Assembly (NCBI GenBank): GCA_009767595.1
Contig: VSDK01006555.1
Span: 99,651 to 163,650, forward strand
Reading direction: 5' to 3'
DNA: 64,000 nt
Origin: Symbiodinium kawagutii
Taxonomy: Eukaryota > Sar > Dinophyceae > Suessiales > Symbiodiniaceae
The notes beneath the pieces are model-generated. The model saw only the letters and a list, made by a program, of their open reading frames with translations, had not been told where the DNA came from and searched no databases. This document shows positions 1-10,093 of the stretch, in pieces (the first letter of the stretch is position 1; every line of letters begins with the position of its first letter). Position numbers and translations under genes: made by a program.

Positions 1-4
1 TGAA

Positions 5-1607
5 ATGATGGACAAGTTCAAAATCCAACGGATGACTTTCGCTGCCACCTACAAGGGAACAGGTGAACCTGTCTTGGTGTATGGTGCAATCAAGCAGTTG
101 GGTGACCTTAGCATTCAACGCCTTGTTCCAGGACATATGGCCCAACCAGATGTCGTTACCACTCGTGTCGTGAAGGTCCAGATTTTCAGAGATGAATTCC
201 AAAAATCCTGGGACACTTTGATTGCTGCGCCTGTGAAGACGCTATGCCAGCATGTGCCTTTGCTGCAATTTTGTCCTGGGAAGAACTGCGGAGCAGACTG
301 CCTTCGCAGTCACGCAGCCATTGATGAAGAGTTGGACACGATCCTCATGGAGATCTGGGCAAGTACCTTTGCCAACACTTCTGGAGGCAAGGTACCTGCT
401 CCGGAGTCCTCACTGTTTTGGGTCTTCATTCGGATTCCGCTCTCAGTGGTGCATTCTCTCTTGCAGCTCACGGTTCCTGGTATCTACTTTGAACCCCGTG
501 ATCCTGAGACACGATCACATGATTCTCGTTACCGTGTGATTTGGCTTCCTGCAAAATCCTTGGACCAGGCTCAACATGTTCTTCGCACATGTGTCCATGC
601 CATTGGCTTGGTATGAATGCGGATGAAGTATGGCATCCGAGTGGAAGCAGACCAGGAAGAGAGCGCCTTCAAGGAGATCAAACCAGATGCCACGTTCATC
701 AACACACAGGTGCAACGTATCTTCCAGCTCTTTCCTTTGCCACATGGATTGCAGCGATCTGGTGTCTGCAAGTTGCTGGATTCATTTGGATGGAAGGCCA
801 AGCCCCTTCAACCCGGCAAGGGGAATGCTACGGCCATGTCCTGGACAGTTGGATCAACAACTCCACCTCCGCGCCCCATTTTGATGGGCTTCGATGCACA
901 GGAAATCCTTATCACTGAGGTCACCAAGGAGTCCAAACCTCTTGAACCCCCGAGATTTCTGGCTTCGCAGAAAACCAGGAAGTACTTGAGAACTGAAGCG
1001 CATTCGGGAGCGGCATCCTCATCGACATCGGTGGGTGGCGATCCTTGGCTTGGAGTCCTTACATGCACGCCAGACAATCAACTGGCAAGACTCACATCCA
1101 AGAGATGACAGGTCAGCTGCGACAAGAAATGCAAGATTCTTTGAAGAAAGAAGTTGAAGGCCTTCGCAATGATGCGGCTCAAGCAGTTGATCCTCAAGTT
1201 GACCTTCGGTTTCAACGCATTGAGACCACGATTGGCGAACTGCAGGCACAGGGCACTCAGTTCAACACATGGTTTGGCACCTTGGGTAAGAAGATTCAAG
1301 AGGCAGAGAACACCATGGGCGCCATGCAGGCATCCAGCAGGAGCTTTTTGGCATGCGGCAGGACATCAATGCCATGCCAGACCAGTTGGGAAGAGCGCTT
1401 CAAAATGCTCTGAGAAGCCACAAGGATGACCAAGATGCAACGCTGAATGATTGCTTCACTCGACTGGAAGCTCTGGTTGAGAAACAGCGCCGAACAGAGT
1501 GACTATCACGGATGAGAAGCTCAACTCGATCCTTGGGCTTTTCGAATCCAATCTTCAGGATCGGCTGCTTTTGGAAGTATATCCTCATGTTGTTTCTTTG
1601 TATTGAT
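5..1607 (+). pseudogene. Retroelement ORF1, C-terminal part with coiled coil (broken)
   Basis: The frame is open from the window start to TGA 614-616, continues in the same frame to about 1050, then needs +/-1 shifts near 1050 and 1340 and again before 1500. Residues before and after the first TGA align with ORF1 of the second element (IGLV then GIRVE here; AGLV-R-TKRGMGIRVE there), so the stop replaces an Arg codon; a CGA to TGA change fits. The 1080-1500 stretch is rich in heptad-like Leu/Gln/Glu (RFQRIETTIGELQAQ) and predicts a coiled coil, as at the same place in the second element. A coding-like tail (TITDEKLNSILGLF) may run to TGA 1605-1607. The role is presumably ORF1-type RNA binding or multimerisation, by analogy with LINE ORF1 proteins; no zinc knuckle is seen in this part. 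Confidence 0.7.
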
Positions 1608-3238
1608 ATTGGTTTGGCCTCCTCTCATCCCCTTGCTGAGCACTTAGTTCCCAGCACGGCGCCTTTGGGTGACTGTGAATTTCAGTCGGGGGCTCTGAGT
1701 GGAAGGACAGTTTATGGCCACACCGATGTTGGAGGACCCTTTGAAGTTTGCCGTGTTGGGGAAGCTTCACATCCGGGTCCGTATCAGAACATTGTGCTTG
1801 GTTGCAGCAATCCAAGTGGGCTAAGAAACAGGGAAAGCTTGGCCATTGGACAAGGACCGGGCATTTGGACTTACAGTGAGACGCAATTCTCCAACCTGAC
1901 TCAGATATCATCAGCGCGAGCTTTGAGGGCTGCTGCTCGTATGGCTGACCGACATGTCAGACCGGTTTTTGGTGCTCCAGCTACACTTCGCCCCCGTTCC
2001 ACTTGGGCAGGTAGCTGGACAGGAGTTGCTTGTATCAGTGATTACCCGGTTAAGAAGCTGCAGATTGAATGGCCTCAGGAAGTTTGGGATTCTGGCCGGG
2101 TGTTGGCCACTCAACATTTTGTGGGGAAGAACGTTCTCACAGTGGTTTCTCTTTATGGACTTCCACGCGGGCCCACTTGGCCCCATGCTGCCCAGATCAT
2201 GAACGACATCCTGGCCTTTGTTTCAAAGACGTTTGTGTTTGGTCACTCAGGTTTGGTAGCCATTCAAGGTGACTACAACTTTGGACCACATGAGTTGGGC
2301 CACTTCCACCTATGGAGATCGTTGGGCTGGACTGATGCTCAATCTCTTGCGGAAGACCGGTGGTCCCAGGCCAGGCAGCCAACCGCAAAGGAGCAACGGA
2401 GAGGGATATGATTTGGTTGAGTCCTTCACTTGCTGCCTTGTGTTCCAATGTATCTGTGGAAGATTGCTTTGCTGAACACAGTTCGCTCTCTGTGACCATT
2501 GATCTTCCTGAGCTACCCATTCGATACTGGACGTCGCCAAGACCAAGTGTGATACCGCGGGAGCAGGTAGAGATTGCGCAATGGCATGAAGCATGTTCTC
2601 ACCAGGACCTCAACATGGATGATGATTCCACAAGATTCCTGTCGGACTTTGCGGACCACTATGAAACCTCGTTGACTGGACATATACAAGGGCAACCAGG
2701 TCTCTGGAAGTCGCAATGTGGGCGTGCGCAAAGACTCAAGCCGCAAGTTACTTCGATTACACCAAAGTGTCCCTGAGCCAGTCGTCGAGGTGAGATGGTC
2801 CTCACTAGTGATTTGGTGGGGCATGCAGTTCAAACATGGTTCAAACAAGCTCGACGGATCCAAAGCTATGTCCACTCCATTCGACTTGGCAATACTGGGT
2901 TGAACCCCGCGATATATCGAGTTGAACTTTGGACTGCAATCCGGAAGGCCAAGGGTTTCTCTCCATCCTTTCCTGCGTGGTGGGACCAGCAAGACTATGC
3001 TGAGCTACTTGGACCTCTACCCTGTTCTCCTCCCGATGTGACTCTCGCAGAAGAGATCTTCCGAGCCTTCCAACATTCCTTCAGATGCTTCGAGAAATGG
3101 CATTTAGCCAACGAGGACAAGATCATCCGCAACAAGTATGATCGAAGCTTTCAGGCCATCTTCAGTGACTTGAGAGATGCCTCCCCGGACCAAATTGATG
3201 TGCTTTGGACTCTAAGGAGTTCACAGTTCAGGCATTGA
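1512..3238 (+). pseudogene. Retroelement ORF2, endonuclease (EEP-type) region (broken)
   Basis: This is the N-terminal half of ORF2. After a short leader comes RVGEASHPGP (about 1755-1785), then an endonuclease/exonuclease/phosphatase-like domain: a Glu in WTYSETQ (about 1868), GDYN (about 2269) for the metal/substrate motif, and EHSSLSVTI (about 2475) near the end of the domain. Frame 3 is open to TAT/TGA at 2411, the reading continues in frame 2 from about 2380, and two more shifts fall at 2715-2800. The linker up to 3238 (AIRKAKGFSPSFPAWW) resembles the endonuclease-RT linker of LINEs. In an intact element this enzyme nicks target DNA to prime reverse transcription; here the breaks make it non-functional. 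The true start codon is uncertain because the first 90 bases overlap the coding-like end of ORF1 in another frame. Confidence 0.75.
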
Positions 3239-6200
3239 AGTCCGCAAAGGGTCTGGCTCTAGTGGACCGTGATGTGGAGCAGATTCCGTCTGCCAAATGG
3301 TTTCTCCGAGGATGTGAAATTCAGGTGGTGGATTCAGTTGAAGGGATGCTTGTTCTCTCAACATGGCCGAACATTGAAGTAGGAGATGTCCTTGTTCAAC
3401 ATACTCATACAACTGATGACAATGATGCCCATCGTGTTCTTCTCAAGATTTGGAAGGCTCGATGGCAAGATCCAGGAGCGCCTGCTGAAGTTGATTGGAC
3501 AAGGGTCGCCAATTTTGTGAGGGCATTTATGCCCACCTTCCCCTTTGAGATCATTGACATTACGGTTGAGGAATGGCGCCGCGCGGTTTGAGGCGGCAAA
3601 CCGCGCGCAGCTAGGGGAGCTGACGGCTTCTCCAAGCTGGACCTCAAAAACATGTCAGATTTTCATACCAAGAAGCTCCTCCAGATGTTCAAAGAGATTG
3701 AGAGTGGCGCCCGCACATGGCCCCAGCAATTCTACAATAGCATTGTATTGGGACTGGCTAAGATGGTGGGAGCCCATGAACCAGGGGACTTCCGTCCTAT
3801 AGTCCTGTTTTCGATGTTGTATCGAATCTGGGGATCTTTGAGATGCAGGCAGTTGCTTCGACAACTTGAGACCTATGCCCAAGCTGATGCCTTGGGTTTC
3901 ATGCCGGGCAGGGAGACGCTTCAGGCCTGGATGCAAGTTCAGAGCGCAGTGGAGTTGTCTTTGCAATCATCTTTGCCATTAGCTGGGTTGGCCACAGACA
4001 TGATCAAGGCTTTCAACTCGATTCAGAGACCGCAGTGGTTTATGCTTGCGTCCCATTGTGGCATTCCGCAGTTGATCATGTCTCCGTGGAAGAACTTCCT
4101 CTCGAATCTCAATCGCAGATTCCAAGTGAACGACCATCTGAGTGAGCCTACATGGTCATCAGTTGGCTTCGCAGAGGGTGACCCTTTGAGCGTGGCAGCT
4201 ATGGCATTGCTGGACTGGACGCTTCATGTTTATCAAGACCAGATGGCTCCCCAGATCAGAACTCTCTCTTTTGTGGACAACGTGTCCATGGTTGCGCGAG
4301 ATATGGGTCGTCTTTTCCAAGGTTTCTTCTCACTGCAGGTCTTCTTGCGACTATGGGGACTTGCGATTGACTTGAAGAAATCCTATGCTTGGAGCACTCA
4401 CCCTGCCTGGAGACAAACTCTTCGTCCTCTTGGCTTGCAGCTTGTCGAAGATGTTTCAGAACTTGGTGGTTCTTTATCCTTGTGTGCATCTACGAGAGTT
4501 AGAGTTTTTCTTCAACGAGGGAAGAAACTGGAGCGGAAATGGCATCGACTTCGAGCATCGAAAGCGCCACTTCGACAAAAGTTATCTTCATTGCCAATGG
4601 TGTTTTGGGCTGCTGCTTTGCACGGGGCTTTGGGTTCTGTGTTTGCAGATTCGCACATCCATGAACTGCGGAAGAAAGCTATTAGCTTCCTCCGGTTGAA
4701 GATTGGGGGCAGCAATGCTTTGCTTCGCTTGAGCCTTTCTGAGCCCATGACACCAGATCCAGGCTACTACCAACTTTGGCATTGTGTCTTTGACTTTCGA
4801 CGAATTTGCCAGAAGACACCGGACTTGCTGCAGCAGTGGAGGATCTACATGGCTCGCTACAGTGGTAAGAAAACAGCTGGACCTTTCTATAAGTTGCTCA
4901 CCTTGTTCACTCAACTGGGATGGAGCATCTTGGACGTTCCACTTTTTCGTGATCATGATGGTTGTGTCCATGATCTTTTGCGCCTGCCAAACAGTGCTTT
5001 GGATGCTCTCTTGCGTGATGCATGGCTTCAATGGGTTGCTCAGCAGGTTTCCCACCGCAAGACTATGATGGACCTCAACAGCCTTGATGGAGACTTGACC
5101 TTCTTCGAACGGTCTACGATGACTCCTGCGTTGCTGGGCAGAGTGATGGCGCTACAAACTGGAGCCTTCATCCCAGCATCTCAGAAAAGCAAGTTTGACA
5201 ACCAGAAGTCCAAGTGGTGTGCTCTTTGTCATGTGGAAGATGATCAGAGGCGTTGGTTTCATTGCCCTCGCTTTGTGTCGATGCATGCTCGATTTCCAGG
5301 ACTCCAAGGGTGGATTGATGACATGCCCAACAGTGTTGTTTATCGTTTGCTACCCCCACAGAATCCCCATGTTGTGCATTTGAAAAAGTATTTCCTTGAG
5401 TTGCAAGACTGTACTGGGAGCTTTTGTTCGGTGCCTTCGCAAGGGATGCAGCATCTCTTTTCAGATGGGTCCTGCTTTCAACGACCAGTTGCTTTCGCCT
5501 CGCAAGCTGCTTGGTCAGTGGTGAACGCAACCGCTGGCCAACTCACTGGGCATGGTGCTTTGTCTGGCATCGTTCAGACCAGTGCTCGTGCTGGGCTAAC
5601 GGCAGTGGTGGCAGCTCTACGATGGATCTTGCGTTACGAAGCGACTGCGACGCTTTGGTGTGACTCCCTCTTTGTGGTGAAAGGTGTTAAGAACATGCAG
5701 GTAGGTAGCTGGACTTTCGTCGCCTCCAGGGTTGAGAACCATGACTTATGGATTCAAATTCTTAGCTTGTTGGAACAGGTGCCAGACAACTGCTTCCAGA
5801 TGGACTGGATCCCTTCACACCTGGCATTTGAGCTTTGCGAGGCTGGCTTCGAAGAATGGATAAGTTGCTGGAATAATGTGGCTGATGCTTGCGATGTCTC
5901 TACGAATGAACATCGTTCTGCTTTCTTTCAGAACTGCAGGGATCAGGCATTGGAGCATCATTCGCTTTGGTGTCAGCGCATGGCCATCATTCGGGACTTC
6001 TATGTGGCAGTTGCGGAGCAGACGTCAGATGACATTGTGATTGACCTGACTTCTTCAATGCCCTCTGATGCTCTGGCTGCCCAGGTTGATGGACTTTGTC
6101 TCTCCGATGCGCTACCAGTGAATTGGCGCCAACAGCTAGAGTTTGTCTTTTCTCAATCTACAGATCATTTTCAGTATGCTGTAGAGATGATGGAGCTTCT

Positions 6201-6601
6201 TTTTTGTTTTGAAGAACAGGGCTGCGAGTTTAGAGTTTATTCAATGTAGTTTTGTCGAACTGGCCATGTGGATAACATTCTCACAAGGTTTACCCATTTT
6301 GGTTGCTGGGGATCGTTCCAGTTTTACTTTGAAGAGATACGGTGATGTTTTGTTGAAGCCCACGGTTGCTTCATTGGTTCAAAATTGCAGACAAACCTTG
6401 AAGAGAACATTGCGCCATTTTGGCCTGCAACATTATCTTCAGTTTGCATTCAACCGCCCCGAAGCTGGTGTGATGATGATGATTGATGGGGTCTTATTAT
6501 CCACTAGTACAGTTTTGGCTTCGGAGTGTGCTCGGTTGATTCATCAATATGCCGGTCCAAAGTTGTTGCGGAAAGCAGCAGACTTGGCAAAGCTTTACTG
6601 A
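3205..6601 (+). pseudogene. Retroelement ORF2, reverse transcriptase and RNase H region (broken)
   Basis: One frame runs from 3205 to 6249 except for TGA 3589-3591, which falls just before ARGADGFS, the conserved start of the RT domain. RT motifs are visible: RPIVLFSMLYRIWG (about 3790), motif A TDMIKAFNS (about 3997), motif B AEGDPLS (about 4172) and motif C SFVDN (about 4267). Motif C has Asn where most RTs have the second Asp. The RNase H part starts at FSDGSC (about 5459), has WCDS (about 5656) and ends with NNVADA (about 5874). The usual catalytic Glu is replaced (AGLTAVVAAL, about 5590), which is probably inactivating. A 1-nt shift near 6230 moves the conserved tail (LKPTVASLVQNCRQTLKR) to frame 2, ending at TGA 6599-6601. 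There is a His/Cys cluster (CALCHVEDDQRRWFHC, about 5220) between RT and RNase H. Confidence 0.88.
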
Positions 6602-6619
6602 GACTCAAAGACCTGCGCA

Positions 6620-7959
6620 TGGCGGCGCCGCATCTGAGCTGTGCCCGTGTGCATTGAAGCAGTCCGCGATATTGCTTTCAAGACTACCGTCGAGACGAAG
6701 GTACAGATGCTCTGCAAATGCTTGCTTCGCCTCGAGAAGGCAGCCGCAGCCACCAGTTGCGCTACGCAACAGCAGTTTTCGGACTTGTGTCAGATGGTGG
6801 AGGATGAGGCGCAGCAGCGGCGAGCTGCTGATGAAGAACTTGGGAGGAAGCAAGCTGCTAACCTGGAGGCATCCGAAGATGCCATCAAACATTGTTTCAA
6901 GCAACACAGCACTTTGGCCTTGGACGTGAAGAAGGTCACTGATGCTTTGGGTGAAGAGACCCGCGAAAGGCAGAAAGACCACAAGGTGCTGCAGAGCGAC
7001 GTGAAACGCCTGGGAGATGAGGCAAAGAGCGGCTCTGAGGTGCCAAGCGGAAGAAGGCCGAGCAGATCTCAGTGACCTTGCAGAGATTGGAACAGGCTCA
7101 AGAGACCATGCTGAAGCTGGAGAGCGAAATCAAGACTTCCGTGGGAGATTTGAGCTCAGCAGTGTCCAAAATGATGCGGCAATTGGCAGAGCTGGAGCAA
7201 AAGCAGTCGAAGCGGGACAGGTCAAGGAGCAAAGGCAGGAGCCTTCGGCGCGAGAGCCGCCTCAGCGGCAGCCCGAATGGGTGAGATACACAACTAGTTT
7301 TGGGCAAGTCTTTTACGAAGACGAGGCCACAGGCCAACGTTCCTGGACTTTGCCCCCTGGAGTCACAGCTGCCGCGTGGTCACCTTGTGGACCCAGACAG
7401 GCAGCTGGTCCGAGTGAGAGACAACAAGGCACAGGGCAGTCAGAGGAAGAAGATTGGTGGTGGGCAGAGTTTCGAAAACAACAGGAGGAGTTTTTCAAGA
7501 CGGAAGAGGAATTTGAAAATTATTGCTCTCAGAGAGAGAAGCAACAGCAGCAACAGCAGCAACAGCAGCAACAGGCCTATGTGCCGAGACCTGCTCCGCC
7601 ATATCTGGGCCCTCCGCCACACATGAACGCTTCGCTTGAGCTTCACCGACTCTATCAGATCAAAACCACAATCCGCAAGGAGATGGAGTCCAGGATCAAT
7701 GAGGGCATGAAAGTAAAAGAGAGACAGACAGCTCTCAGGAACCGCCTTCTGGCTACGCTGGCATCCCGATAAAAATCGTGAGGCGGTGAAGGTTGACAAC
7801 CCAAAGATTGCCAAAGAGGTTTGCCAGTTCATTCAAGATGCGACGGAATGGTTTCTCTTTGCGTGACCCTGACAAAGACCGCGGTGAGACTTGCAAGTGC
7901 GCGGAAGTATTTCAAGAGCAACAGGAGGATGTGAACAAAAAAATTGAAGACTGTCTTTA
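6620..7959 (+). pseudogene. Coiled-coil and WW-domain protein relic, intronless and frameshifted
   Basis: Coding-like sequence moves between frames without any intron: about 6640-7035 (frame 2, helical, EEL/KVQML/QMVEDEAQQRRAADEE), 7040-7250 (frame 1, QRLEQAQETMLKLESEI and an RS-rich basic patch), 7260-7772 (frame 3), then a Cys/Lys-rich tail to TAG 7957-7959. The frame-3 part has a clear WW domain at 7276-7366: PEWVRYTTSFGQVFYEDE, then a second Trp in QRSWTLPPG, with the usual 22-23 residue spacing between Trps. WW domains bind proline-rich ligands. A poly-Gln run (7541-7574) and a Pro-rich stretch follow. The lack of introns, in a genome whose neighbouring gene is cut into tiny exons, and the repeated shifts suggest a processed (retroposed) copy. 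It could alternatively be cargo of the preceding LINE; no similar sequence follows the second LINE. Confidence 0.6.
7541..7574 (+). repeat. CAACAG microsatellite inside the WW-domain relic
   Basis: About six CAACAG/CAGCAG hexamer units encode a run of Gln in the frame of the WW domain. Confidence 0.9.
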
Positions 7960-8045
7960 GGAAGTTAGCTCCAGACAGGTGTGGCATCCTTTCATTACAG
8001 CGGTTGGAATTTGCTTTGCGTTGACTTTCACCATCTTTCACCAAG

Positions 8046-8710
8046 GTCAACATGAGGTCCAGTTCTTTAGCGTTGCGGACTACGATGCCTGGAAAGCTGG
8101 ATGCCCAGCTCGCCGAGTTCGAGAGCGGGTCATGGCTGGAAACAGGTTGATGGTCGTTGCTTTCTGCGTATGGAAGGCAGTGGAATTTGATATGTACTTT
8201 TTGTATACTTTCGTGCACTGCAAAACGAGCACCAAGGAGAGAAACAATGGTGGCAAGGGCTGGAGCACAAAGTACTACAAAGGCCGCGTTTCCTCTTTTC
8301 AGTCGCCGTTGGTGAAATTGAGCCTCCATTTCTGTAGATCTCAAAACGTCTGCTATATCTATCCCGTCTTTAAACATATTCTTTCTAATATAAAACATTT
8401 TCAAGTCTTTTTCCTTCCAAATTTGTTCGAGGTTTGGGAACCTCGACAGCAAAAGAAGGAAAGGAGTATTTCAAGAACATCAAAGATCACAGGCCAGGGT
8501 GGAGCCATTTACCATCCTGTATATACCTATACTGTATGTATATATTTCACTATTTAATGTGATTGGCTCTAGGTACACGATAGCAATTTTTCTTGTAGAC
8601 GTTTCGCTGCAATCTCGATATCGGCAAGGATGCAGTTTCGATGGACCAATCCCAAAGACGACGAGTTGATTGACTTGGCCTTCAACAAGAAAAGGGCTGA
8701 CGACCGTAAG
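8046..8710 (+). CDS. TOP2: TOP2 exon block 1 (four exons)
   Basis: Exons are 8046-8095 (HEVQFFSVADYDAWK, donor GC), 8237-8282 (ERNNGGKGWSTKYYKG, donor GC), 8432-8492 (GLGTSTAKEGKEYF then KNIKDH, donor GC) and 8629-8710 (MQFRWTNPKDDELIDLAF, NKKRADDRK, donor GT). Acceptors are CCAAG|G, CCAAG|G, CGAG|G and GCAAG|G. Phases match: the G of 8282 joins GT at 8432 to give the Gly of KYYKG-LGTST, and AG at 8492 joins G at 8629 to give Arg. This is the family's KYYKGLGTST region at the end of TOPRIM and start of the winged-helix part. Confidence 0.92.
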
Positions 8711-9990
8711 GTCCAGTCCTCTGCTTGTACTGGTACTGTAGCACATGTGATTCTTTCGATGGTGTAGTTTTCGAATCAAATGAAATACTATATCATCAGA
8801 AGCCTTCAATCCAGACTGTACTAAATGCACTTTGGCTGGAAATTGCTGCTGCAAATCGAGCATGTTCAGATTTCTTAAGCAGCGAGATTTGCGTAACATG
8901 TGAGCAACTCACCCTTAAGATTAGTTGGCTCTTGCATATGTTTCCTTCAAACTCCATAGGCCATCCCCTCACAACAAGCTTACTTCATCTTACTTCACTC
9001 TCTTTGCTCCTCCTTCCTGCTGCTCTTGTCAGCCCTCCAGAAGCCACTCCAAGTGATGGGGCCGGTCCAATGACTGCGTTTTTCTTCACCTGGGTACGCA
9101 GCATTCTTGAGATATCTTGAGACCGTGTTCCGCTCATAGCTCGTGAAGTTTTCAAGCGCTGAAGGAATGGATCAACTGCTACAAAGATGGCGATGTCCAA
9201 CCCTTGGTCTCACCTTGCCAGCCTCATGATACCAATACCTACTAATACTACCATCTATCTGTACATGTCTCAAAAAGGATACATTCGATCTAGACAGGGA
9301 CAAATTCACAGTTGATGTCATTTCGTTCATTAGGTCACTGCAGGCTGCAAGGATCTATATTAATGGAAACAATCATGCAAGTCAAAAACTGTATGCGGGG
9401 CATGGCAGGGTTGCCTTTGAATTGGCGAGATGACTTTTTAGCAAGGCGGTTGACCATTCAAAGACGGTGGTGAGCTACTCAGACTTTGTCAACAAGGACT
9501 GGCCCGACTGTTTTGCTCCTTGCTTGTAGCATATCATATCGTGGAATAGAGTGGAAAAAACAGTTGAAAAAAGATCATATCGACCATACCAAAAAGGACA
9601 CTGCTTTGTACTAGTAGTACGGATTTGATCCATTGTCATTTTTAGTCCATCCCTGCGTACTCGTATCCTTTTTTTCGCTTTCAAGTAAAGCGTGAAGATT
9701 TGATCCTCTGGCAAAAGAGAGAAACCGGAAGATGGAAGCACTCTGTGATTCAACATCTCTCCCTGATTCAATACCTGTCTGGACTGAGGGTTTCAGTTTT
9801 AACAAACGGTGTAGTTAAGGGTTGGATCCAAAAGAAAGTGTCTTCGAATCCAGTTGAACCATTTGTGTCCCTTTGCTGTTGACTGTTGACTGTTGGCTGT
9901 GGACTCTTGCCTGTTGACTGTTGATTGTTGACTGCTGACTGCTGACTGCTGACTGCTGACTGCTGGCTGCTGACTGCTGGCTGCTGATGG

Positions 9991-10022
<32 letters not shown>

Positions 10023-10059
10023 CTGTTGCTGGTGCTGGTGCTGGTGCTGGTGCTGTTGC

Positions 10060-10093
<34 letters not shown>

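Larger units (their letters stand above)
1..6601 (+). mobile_element. Decayed LINE-type (non-LTR) retroelement, 5' end outside window
   Basis: The order is ORF1 tail, endonuclease, reverse transcriptase, RNase H and a C-terminal tail domain, all on +. The same order and recognisable protein similarity occur in the element at 37963-51143 (for example GIRVE near 635 and again in the second ORF1, GEAxHPGP, and xEGDxxS before FxDN). The element is inactive: there are in-frame TGA codons at 614-616 and 3589-3591, and frame changes near 1050, 1340, 2380, 2715-2800, 3200 and 6230. No LTRs or poly-A tail are seen. Its 5' part, where the sister element carries a methyltransferase, lies before position 1. 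The 3' limit is set at the last stop (6599-6601) and is approximate. Because topoisomerase II exons follow in the same direction, the element probably lies within an intron of that gene. Confidence 0.85.

Noticed and set aside
1512..1620. Hydrophobic leader at the start of ORF2 in the old element (signal peptide)
   Set aside because: This stretch overlaps a better coding-like end of ORF1 in another frame, so the apparent leader may be a shadow.
7979..8003. Possible TOP2 exon VWHPFITA upstream of the first accepted exon
   Set aside because: It resembles the family's FITP motif and has AG|G, but its end phase does not fit the exon at 8046 and the intervening residues are missing.
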